From the NCBI RefSeq assembly GCF_046054195.1, contig NZ_JBEQCS010000012.1, positions 1 through 64,000 of the forward strand: 64,000 nt of DNA. The letters are read 5' to 3'. The position numbers and the translations under genes are program-made. The DNA comes from Celerinatantimonas sp046054195 (GTDB lineage Bacteria; Pseudomonadota; Gammaproteobacteria; Enterobacterales; Celerinatantimonadaceae). Under the pieces are notes generated by a model. It was not told where the DNA came from, did not search any database, and saw only the letters and a list, made by a program, of their open reading frames with translations. Of this stretch, positions 57,767 through 64,000 are shown in pieces (the first letter of the stretch is position 1; the number at the start of each line of letters is the position of its first letter).

Positions 57767-60040
57767 ATGAATACTAATCTTCTGGTGACCAAACGCAGTG
57801 GTAAAAAAGAACCGATTGATCTTGATAAAATTCACCGCGTCATAACTTGGGCAGCGGAAGGGCTTGAAAACGTTTCTGTTTCACAAGTCGAATTACGTTC
57901 TCACATTCAGTTTTATGATGGCATTCGCACCAACGACATCCATGAAACAATCATTAAAGCAGCTGCAGATTTAATCAGTGCTGATGCACCAGATTATCAA
58001 TATTTAGCAGCGCGCTTGGCTATTTTCCATCTGCGTAAAAAAGCATATGGTCAATTTGAGCCACCGACGTTATATGACCAGGTCGTCAAACAGTGCGAAC
58101 TCGGCCACTATGATCGCCACCTTTTAGAAGACTATACACCTGAAGAATTTGCCCAGATGGATGAGATGATCGATCACTGGCGTGATATGAACTTCTCATA
58201 TGCGGCGGTCAAGCAACTTGAAGGCAAATATCTGGTACAAAACCGGGTAACAGGTGAAATTTTTGAAAGCGCTCAGTTTCTTTATATTCTGGTTGCCGCG
58301 TGTTTGTTTAGCCATTATGACAAAGCGCAGCGTATGGATTACATCAAGCGCTTTTATGATGCAATTTCTACCTTTAAAATTTCACTGCCAACGCCAATCA
58401 TGTCTGGCGTACGTACCCCAACTCGTCAGTTCAGCTCATGTGTCTTGATTGAGTGTGATGATAGCCTTGCATCAATTAATGCAACCGCTTCAAGCATTGT
58501 AACTTACGTATCGCAGCGTGCCGGGATTGGTATTAACGCTGGGCGGATTCGTGCTCTGGGTAGCACCATTCGTGGTGGTGAAGCCTTCCACACTGGCTGT
58601 ATCCCATTTTATAAATATTTCCAAACCGCAGTTAAATGCTGTTCTCAAGGTGGCGTGCGCGGTGGTGCTGCAACGATGTTCTACCCGTTCTGGCATCTTG
58701 AAGTTGAATCGCTATTGGTTTTGAAAAACAACCGTGGGGTTGAGGAAAACCGTGTCCGCCATATGGACTACGGCGTGCAGCTGAACAAAACCATGTACCA
58801 ACGCTTGATTAAAGGTCAGAACATTACTTTATTCTCGCCAAGTGATGTCCCAGGCCTTTACGAATCATTCTTTGATGATCAAGACGAATTTGACCGCTTG
58901 TATCAACAATACGAGCAGGATTCGAGCATTCGCCAAAAATCAATCAAAGCATCGGAACTGTTCTCGCTATTAATGCAAGAGAGAGCATCAACTGGCCGAA
59001 TTTATATTCAAAACGTTGATCACTGTAATACCCACAGCCCGTTTGATCCTAAAGTGGCTCCAGTTCGTCAATCGAACTTGTGCATGGAAATCGCGCTGCC
59101 AACTAAACCGCTAGAACATGTTTACGATGAAAACGGCGAAATTGCGCTTTGTACACTCTCAGCGTTTAACTTAGGTGCACTGGAAAGCCTTGATGAGCTT
59201 GAAGACTTAGCCGACTTAGCTGTTCGCGCATTAGATAGTCTGTTGGATTATCAGGATTACCCACTGCCAGCGGCGAAAAGAAGTAGTATGAATCGCCGTA
59301 CACTGGGCATTGGCGTAATTAACTATGCTTATTACTTGGCGAAAAATGGCGTTCGTTATTCAGATGGCAGTGCCAATGGTCTGACGCATAAAACCTTTGA
59401 AGCGATTCAGTACTGGATGCTTAAAGCATCACTAAACCTTGCTAAAGAGCACGGGGCATGTCCGGCATTTAACGAAACTAAATATGCCGAAGGTATTTTA
59501 CCGATTGATACCTATAAGAAAGATTTGGACGGGATCTGTCAGGAACCACTGCATTACGATTGGGAAACGCTGCGCGAAGAGATAAAAACGCATGGTCTGC
59601 GTAACTCAACGCTGTCAGCACTAATGCCTTCAGAAACCTCTAGTCAAATTTCAAATGCGACCAATGGTATTGAACCACCACGCGGTTATGTCAGTGTCAA
59701 AGCGAGCAAAAATGGGATCTTAAAACAGGTGGTTCCAGATCTGATTTCGCTAAAAGATAACTACGAACTGCTGTGGGACATGCCGTCTAACGATGGTTAT
59801 CTGCAGCTAGTTGGGATTATGCAAAAATTCATCGATCAGTCGATTTCAGCTAATACCAACTATGACCCTGCGCGCTTTGATGGTGGCCGCGTGCCAATGA
59901 AAGTATTGCTAAAAGATTTATTAACAGCTTATAAACTCGGCGTTAAGACCCTTTATTATCATAACACCCGTGATGGGGCCGCTGATGAACAACAAGATAT
60001 GGGTGCAGACGATTGTGCCGGTGGGGCATGTAAGATTTAA
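57767..60040 (+). CDS. nrdA: Class Ia ribonucleoside-diphosphate reductase alpha subunit NrdA
   Basis: Reduces ribonucleoside diphosphates to deoxy forms. 757 residues from the ATG at 57767, preceded by AAGGTGG; the longer frame adds 19 unlike residues. An N-terminal ATP cone (about 5-90) gives dATP feedback. Active-site cysteines are in SSCVLIECDD, NLCMEIALP and LCTLSAFNLG, and the C-terminal relay pair is CAGGACKI. It is 15 nt ahead of nrdB. Confidence 0.98.
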   Translation: MNTNLLVTKRSGKKEPIDLDKIHRVITWAAEGLENVSVSQVELRSHIQFYDGIRTNDIHETIIKAAADLISADAPDYQYLAARLAIFHLRKKAYGQFEPPTLYDQVVKQCELGHYDRHLLEDYTPEEFAQMDEMIDHWRDMNFSYAAVKQLEGKYLVQNRVTGEIFESAQFLYILVAACLFSHYDKAQRMDYIKRFYDAISTFKISLPTPIMSGVRTPTRQFSSCVLIECDDSLASINATASSIVTYVSQRAGIGINAGRIRALGSTIRGGEAFHTGCIPFYKYFQTAVKCCSQGGVRGGAATMFYPFWHLEVESLLVLKNNRGVEENRVRHMDYGVQLNKTMYQRLIKGQNITLFSPSDVPGLYESFFDDQDEFDRLYQQYEQDSSIRQKSIKASELFSLLMQERASTGRIYIQNVDHCNTHSPFDPKVAPVRQSNLCMEIALPTKPLEHVYDENGEIALCTLSAFNLGALESLDELEDLADLAVRALDSLLDYQDYPLPAAKRSSMNRRTLGIGVINYAYYLAKNGVRYSDGSANGLTHKTFEAIQYWMLKASLNLAKEHGACPAFNETKYAEGILPIDTYKKDLDGICQEPLHYDWETLREEIKTHGLRNSTLSALMPSETSSQISNATNGIEPPRGYVSVKASKNGILKQVVPDLISLKDNYELLWDMPSNDGYLQLVGIMQKFIDQSISANTNYDPARFDGGRVPMKVLLKDLLTAYKLGVKTLYYHNTRDGAADEQQDMGADDCAGGACKI

Positions 60041-60055
60041 GCTAGGATAACTACA

Positions 60056-61186
60056 ATGAGCTATTCTATTTTTCCGCAGCATCAGTTAGATGCGACGAAG
60101 CAAAATATGTTTTTTGGCGAGCCGGTTAACGTGGCTCGTTACGACCAACAGCGTCATCCTATTTTTGAACGCCTAATTGAAAAACAACTAAGTTTTTTCT
60201 GGCGTCCAGAAGAGGTAGACGTTACACAAGACCGAATTGATTTTCAGAAATTGCCGGCTCATGAGCAGCATATCTTTTTAAGTAATCTGAAATATCAGAC
60301 ATTGCTGGACAGTATTCAGGGGCGTTCACCCAACGTTGCCCTGTTGCCACTGGTGTCAATTCCAGAGCTTGAAACATGGATTGAGACGTGGTCATTTAGT
60401 GAAACGATTCACTCGCGCTCTTACACTCACATTATCCGTAATGTGGTCAAAGACCCTGGTGAAGTGTTTGATGAAATCATGGTAAACGAGCACATTCTGC
60501 ATCGCGCCGAAGATATTGCTCTTTATTACGATGAATTAATCGAAAGCTCGCAGCGCTACAATTTATATGGTGAAGGTGTCCATAATATTCAGGGCAAAGA
60601 GATAACCATTAGTTTGCGCGAGCTGAAGAAAAAACTCTATCTGTGTCTCATGGCTGTTAACGCGCTCGAAGCGATTCGTTTTTACGTAAGCTTTGCCTGC
60701 TCTTTTGCCTTTGCAGAGCGAGAGCTAATGGAAGGCAATGCGAAGATCATTCGCCTCATTGCTCGAGATGAAGCGCTGCATTTAACAGGCACCCAGCACA
60801 TGCTTAACCTGATGCGCGATGGTAAAGATGACCCTGAAATGGCAGAAATTGCCCAAGAGTGCCAACAAGAGTCATTTGATCTGTTTAAAAAAGCCGCTGA
60901 ACAGGAAAAAGAGTGGGCAGCGTATCTGTTTAAAGATGGCTCAATGATTGGTCTGAATAAAGACATTCTGTGTCAATATGTTGAATACATCAGCAATGTG
61001 CGCATGCAAGCGTTAGGCTTACCGAATGTGTATGAAACGAAATCGAATCCGATTCCATGGATCAACACATGGCTGGTTTCAGATAACGTTCAGGTCGCAC
61101 CTCAAGAGGCTGAAATTAGCTCGTACTTGGTCGGTCAGATTGATTCATCGTTAGACAGTGATGACTTAGGAGATTTCGAGCTGTAA
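60056..61186 (+). CDS. nrdB: Class Ia ribonucleoside-diphosphate reductase beta subunit NrdB
   Basis: Carries the diiron-tyrosyl radical cofactor. 376 residues with the diiron ligand motifs ETIHSRSYTHIIRN and EEVDVTQDRIDF, RDEALHLTGTQHML, and the C-terminal tail SSLDSDDLGDFEL that docks into NrdA. Its stop shares one base with the yfaE ATG. Confidence 0.98.
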   Translation: MSYSIFPQHQLDATKQNMFFGEPVNVARYDQQRHPIFERLIEKQLSFFWRPEEVDVTQDRIDFQKLPAHEQHIFLSNLKYQTLLDSIQGRSPNVALLPLVSIPELETWIETWSFSETIHSRSYTHIIRNVVKDPGEVFDEIMVNEHILHRAEDIALYYDELIESSQRYNLYGEGVHNIQGKEITISLRELKKKLYLCLMAVNALEAIRFYVSFACSFAFAERELMEGNAKIIRLIARDEALHLTGTQHMLNLMRDGKDDPEMAEIAQECQQESFDLFKKAAEQEKEWAAYLFKDGSMIGLNKDILCQYVEYISNVRMQALGLPNVYETKSNPIPWINTWLVSDNVQVAPQEAEISSYLVGQIDSSLDSDDLGDFEL

Positions 61187-61470
61187 TGGCCATTTTAAAA
61201 ATTGGTCAGCGTCAAATCCCTGTTCGCCGTGGACAGAGTCTTCTGGAAGCGGCAGAACAGGCTGAGATCCCCGTTGAATATCAGTGCCGTAATGGATTTT
61301 GCGGCGCTTGTCGGCAAAAACTCAAATCTGGATCAGTGAAATACCCGAACCCACCGCTGGCTTATTGCGAAGATGATGAAGTGCTGTTGTGTTGTGCCTA
61401 TCTTGATGAAGATGGTAAAGCCACTGTCAGCCTTAGTGAATCAGAGTCAACAGCCAAACAGCCTGAATAG
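61186..61470 (+). CDS. yfaE: YfaE-type 2Fe-2S ferredoxin, NrdB maintenance
   Basis: Small ferredoxin that helps regenerate the NrdB diiron-radical cofactor. 94 residues with the plant-type 2Fe-2S motif CRNGFCGAC plus the fourth cysteine in VLLCCAYL. It is translationally coupled to nrdB (TAATG overlap), as in E. coli nrdAB-yfaE. Confidence 0.95.
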   Translation: MAILKIGQRQIPVRRGQSLLEAAEQAEIPVEYQCRNGFCGACRQKLKSGSVKYPNPPLAYCEDDEVLLCCAYLDEDGKATVSLSESESTAKQPE

Positions 61471-61480
61471 GCTGCCTGGC
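61453..61480. terminator. Hairpin at the end of yfaE
   Basis: GCCA-aa-CAGCCT and AGGCTG-cc-TGGC pair around a GAAT loop, giving 10 bp with a 2x2 internal mismatch and including the yfaE stop codon. No T-run follows on either strand; it separates yfaE from the convergent chemoreceptor gene. Confidence 0.5.
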
Positions 61481-61490
61481 TGATAACCAA

Positions 61491-63026
61491 TTAATTGCCA
61501 AAAGTTTTAGCAAGAGATGTCAGTTTATCCGCCCGAGTATCTAACTCAGAGCTAATATCTTCAACACTGCCAATCTGCTGCATATTAATCTCTGCTGCTT
61601 GATTGATATTCGTAATATTGCGATTAACCTCTTGAGCAACCGCATTTTGCTGTTCTGCAGCAGTTGATATTTGAGCCGCTAAACTTGCGATTTCACTGAC
61701 CATTTCCAAAACCGTCCCAACTGCTTCCTCGGTTTCTTGAGTATGGCTAACGCATTCGGCGGCCGACTTGTTACTGTCTTGCATGGTCTGCGTCCATGAA
61801 TTGACCATGGTTTTCATCTGTTGAATCGATGACTCAATCTGCTCAGTCGCTTTATGGGTACGCTGCGAGAGCGCTCGCACTTCATCGGCGACCACTGCAA
61901 AACCGCGCCCTTGTTCACCGGCCCGAGCCGCCTCAATGGCTGCATTTAGCGCCAATAAATTGGTTTGTTCAGCAATACCCTGGATCTCCTGCATGATATT
62001 ACCAATGCTTTCAGTCTCGCGAGTAAGCTCAACGGCCGCTTCTGCCGAGTTAGCGACCTCTTTTGCCAACGATGAAATAAGCCCATTGGCTTTATTCATC
62101 CTAGAACTTGCCTGCTCACAAAATTGCCGAGCTTGATCGACTCGCTCAGTTGTATTGAGCGTATTGCCGGCAATATCATGAATGGTCTGAGCCATCTCAT
62201 CCATCGCGGTGGAAACTTGATGGAGTTCTTTATTTTGTCCAGAAACCGCATCACGGGCCTGACGAACGGTCTGCAACAATCGCTGACTAGCTTGATGCAA
62301 AGGTCGCGTGCTGTCTAACACTCGCCCAATTGCTGTTCTTAACCGCCCTTTATAAATAAGGGTATGGAAATCACTGATAGACTCTTTCGCCTTACCGCAA
62401 TAAACCCAACGTGAGGGGCTATCATAATGATCGCGTAGCGCTTTGAAGTAGCGGGATGATTTAATGAGCTCTGGATAGTAAATAATAAACGGCAGGATCA
62501 CTTCACCCAACGCATACAGATGATGTTCAGCCGTTCCCAGCAGTAAACCGACGGAACAAACAACAAACAACAAGTGTCGCCACATTGGGTTTTCATACCA
62601 TTTTTCAATCGATTTATCACGATTGAGCTGGCTATAAATATGTTCCGCGCGATTACGATAATCAGCTTTTAAGCGAGTTCTGACTGACTGATAGCCAATC
62701 AATTGGTCATTTTCATAAATGGGGGTTACAAATGCATCCACCCAATAATAGCGACCATCTTTACAGCGGTTTTTAACTGCACCTCGCCAGTGTTGACCTG
62801 ACTTTAATTTTTCCCACATATCCTTAAATGCGGCTTTAGGCATATCAGGATGGCGCACAATATTGTGATTTTTGCCTACTAACTCCTCCATTGTGTATCC
62901 AGCCACTCGGCAAAAAGCTTCATTGGCATAGGTCACTACACCACGTAAGTCAGTCGTTGAAACAAGTTCTTCGTTCTCGCCAAACGTCACTTCTTCATCG
63001 ATAATCGTTTGATTTCTGCGTCCCAT
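61491..63026 (-). CDS. PAS-domain methyl-accepting chemotaxis protein (Aer-like)
   Basis: 511 residues, the size of Aer (506), a redox/oxygen taxis receptor. An N-terminal PAS domain (about 20-125) has NEAFCRVAGYTMEELVGKNHN and the Aer-type RHPDMPKAAFKDMWEKLKSG that surrounds the flavin. Two membrane segments follow (about 150-180: HLLFVVCSVGLLLG, LGEVILPFIIYYP), then a MCP signalling domain with EQTNLLALNAAIEAARAGEQGRGFAVVADEVRALSQRT as hairpin tip (first part suffices). No C-terminal CheR-binding pentapeptide is present. FAD binding is inferred. Confidence 0.9.
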   Translation of the reverse strand: MGRRNQTIIDEEVTFGENEELVSTTDLRGVVTYANEAFCRVAGYTMEELVGKNHNIVRHPDMPKAAFKDMWEKLKSGQHWRGAVKNRCKDGRYYWVDAFVTPIYENDQLIGYQSVRTRLKADYRNRAEHIYSQLNRDKSIEKWYENPMWRHLLFVVCSVGLLLGTAEHHLYALGEVILPFIIYYPELIKSSRYFKALRDHYDSPSRWVYCGKAKESISDFHTLIYKGRLRTAIGRVLDSTRPLHQASQRLLQTVRQARDAVSGQNKELHQVSTAMDEMAQTIHDIAGNTLNTTERVDQARQFCEQASSRMNKANGLISSLAKEVANSAEAAVELTRETESIGNIMQEIQGIAEQTNLLALNAAIEAARAGEQGRGFAVVADEVRALSQRTHKATEQIESSIQQMKTMVNSWTQTMQDSNKSAAECVSHTQETEEAVGTVLEMVSEIASLAAQISTAAEQQNAVAQEVNRNITNINQAAEINMQQIGSVEDISSELDTRADKLTSLAKTFGN

Positions 63027-63059
63027 TCCTTTGACCTTCTATTAGAGATCTTTATGATA

Positions 63060-63083
63060 GAAAGCGCTTAAAGAGCTGCTTTC
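63060..63083. repeat. Inverted repeat upstream of the Aer-like gene
   Basis: GAAAGC and GCTTTC form a 6-bp inverted repeat with a 12-nt centre, about 35 nt upstream of the receptor start. I looked for a sigma-28 promoter in 63027-63180 on the minus strand and found no convincing match. Confidence 0.3.
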
Positions 63084-63239
63084 ATATGTCATTAGAGTTT
63101 AGACGCTAGCTCGCTGAACGCATATTTTTTATACTATTAAATGTATTTAACGTTTAAGGCTTCGCTAAAAGATAGAAAAAGAATGCTGTTGGATGTTTCT
63201 GCTTAGAGTAAATTACCCATAAGAATGAAGTTTGCTTAT

Positions 63240-63257
63240 ACTTAATGTACATTAAGT
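63240..63257. promoter_or_regulatory. 18-bp perfect palindrome (candidate operator)
   Basis: ACTTAATGTACATTAAGT is perfectly palindromic over 18 bp. It overlaps the end of a -10-like TATACT (63237-63242) and the expected start site of the downstream gene, 39 nt before its ATG. This is the typical position of a repressor operator. The binding protein is unknown. Confidence 0.55.
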
Positions 63258-63295
63258 GTGCCAAGCGAATAACAGTAGTAGAGTGAGATTTAAAT

Positions 63296-63649
63296 ATGGT
63301 TACCAATGGTGAAGGCTATATCCAGCTGATTCAGTATCTTACTGAGAACCTTTCGGTATTTGAACATCCCGGGCCAGCCTGTATGAACGATACTATCGGT
63401 GAATATACTACTGATAAAGTTGCAGAGAGCGTGATGGCCGTTTGCCAGCAACACCCTCAATTAAGTAGTGAAGCTCGCTTTAAGGTCATTCGTGAAAGTG
63501 ACTCAGTTGTAAACGATCTGCAAGAAGTACTCTCAAGCGTCTGGAACAGTGCTCCAACAAAGGAGCAATCTGAATTTTTGGATGAATTTATTAGCCTTAT
63601 TAAAAATCTATTTGATTCGGCAATTTACGCAGTCGATCCGATTAAGTAA
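63296..63649 (+). CDS. DUF3802-like small protein
   Basis: 117-residue acidic, mainly helical protein resembling the DUF3802 family as I remember it (MVTNGEGYIQLIQYLTEN..., FISLIKNLFDSAI). It has no signal peptide, membrane helix or catalytic motif I can identify. GAGTGAG lies about 8 nt upstream of the ATG. A perfect palindrome covers its promoter. Its 3' end overlaps the convergent metR by 25 nt. The family label is moderately sure; no function is known to me. Confidence 0.6.
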   Translation: MVTNGEGYIQLIQYLTENLSVFEHPGPACMNDTIGEYTTDKVAESVMAVCQQHPQLSSEARFKVIRESDSVVNDLQEVLSSVWNSAPTKEQSEFLDEFISLIKNLFDSAIYAVDPIK

Positions 63650-64000
63650 TCTGAACTTGCCGGAATATCGGCATGTTCATCTGGCGGGCGAATCCCATTT
63701 AAATGTTCAAAGCAGCTCTGCCGAGCAATTTGAATAAAAGCCCGCAGATGGCTTGCTTGGCGGTCTTTGTCGCGCATAGCGATGTAAAGATTTTGCCATA
63801 GTTCACCATTTCCTAATGTCCTGGCAACTACAAAGCCTTTATCAACATATTCATTTAACGCCCAGTTGGGTAAAACAGCCACGCCTAAGTCACTGGCGAC
63901 CAATTGCATCATCATCATCGTCATATCGACTTGGCGAATCGCTTTAGGTGTCACTCCCGCAGGTTGCAAAAACAGATTAAACAAATCGAGCCGAGAGCTC
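63625..64000 (-). CDS. metR: LysR-type regulator MetR, C-terminal part (cut by window edge)
   Basis: The frame runs off the right edge, so only the C-terminal about 125 residues of the effector domain are visible. The stretch SSRLDLFNLFLQPAGVTPK, then QLVASDLGVAVLPNWALNEYVDKGFVVARTLGNGELWQNLYIAMRD, matches the end of MetR, the homocysteine-responsive activator of metE and metH (E. coli MetR has HFLQPAGVSP and a similar LPHW segment). The DNA-binding domain lies outside the window. It is convergent with the DUF3802-like gene. Confidence 0.82.
   Translation of the reverse strand, partial: SSRLDLFNLFLQPAGVTPKAIRQVDMTMMMMQLVASDLGVAVLPNWALNEYVDKGFVVARTLGNGELWQNLYIAMRDKDRQASHLRAFIQIARQSCFEHLNGIRPPDEHADIPASSDYLIGSTA

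Noticed and set aside
1..64000. Mobile elements, prophage, CRISPR arrays, rRNA
   Set aside because: No transposase, integrase, phage structural gene, spaced direct-repeat array or rRNA segment was found on either strand.

Overview
The window reads as chromosomal DNA of a motile, polarly flagellated gammaproteobacterium, probably in the wider Vibrionales/Alteromonadales/Aeromonadales neighbourhood. Three things point there. The tol-pal-cpoB-tRNA-Lys, serC-aroA and gyrA/ubiG-nrdAB-yfaE blocks are gammaproteobacterial. A Vibrio-like fliE-to-cheW locus carries FlhF, FlhG, ParC and ParP, the proteins that place flagella and chemoreceptor arrays at one pole. Base composition looks like the low-to-mid 40s %GC by eye (not computed). 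I see no rRNA, prophage, insertion sequence or CRISPR array. Genes are tightly packed, mostly on the minus strand, and only LysR-type metR is cut by the window edge.

Layout. (1) 1-5.6 kb: tRNA-Lys, then on the minus strand ybgC-tolQRAB-pal-cpoB, the envelope-constriction machine. (2) 5.8-7.5 kb: ruvAB behind a LexA-type SOS box, without ruvC. (3) 7.6-9.7 kb: a ComEA-like secreted DNA-binding protein, and a small divergent kduI/IclR-regulator pair. (4) 9.7-15.4 kb: a sulfate-activation operon cysD-cysN-SLC13 transporter-cysC-DHH phosphoesterase, which may import sulfate, make APS and PAPS, and perhaps clear pAp. (5) 15.8-18.3 kb: rfaH, an RssB-like regulator and mlaA. (6) 18.6-20.3 kb, plus strand: an unrecognised Cys-rich small protein, then a FliK-like protein overlapped by an orphan FlhB C-terminal-domain protein. 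(7) 20.4-48.8 kb: a continuous minus-strand flagellar and chemotaxis locus. Three sigma-54-type promoters with exact -24/-12 spacing divide it into fliEFGHIJ, fliKLMNOPQR-flhB, and flhAFG-fliA-cheYZAB-motCD-parC-parP-cheW-DUF2802. (8) 48.9-51 kb: a membrane-bound EAL phosphodiesterase with a periplasmic solute-binding-like sensor. (9) 51-61.5 kb: serC-aroA, gyrA, divergent ubiG, then nrdA-nrdB-yfaE with NrdR- and DnaA-type sites. (10) 61.5-64 kb: an Aer-like PAS chemoreceptor, a small DUF3802-like protein behind an 18-bp palindrome, and the 3' part of metR.

How it fits together. The flagellar block would build the basal body, export gate, C-ring and motor switch, then FliA and the chemotaxis core. 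Its internal stator pair (MotC/MotD type) and ParC/ParP are polar-flagellum traits. FlhF/FlhG would set site and number, and the Aer-like receptor and the EAL enzyme next door are plausible inputs. Flagellins, hook and rod (flg) genes and the sigma-54 activators (flrA/B/C type) are not in the window and must lie elsewhere. I found no clearly new multi-gene system. The observations most worth following are the triple repeat in the CheA linker, the orphan FliK/FlhB-like pair, the DHH enzyme inside the cys operon, the nested inverted repeat between flhB and flhA, and the palindrome in front of the DUF3802-like gene.
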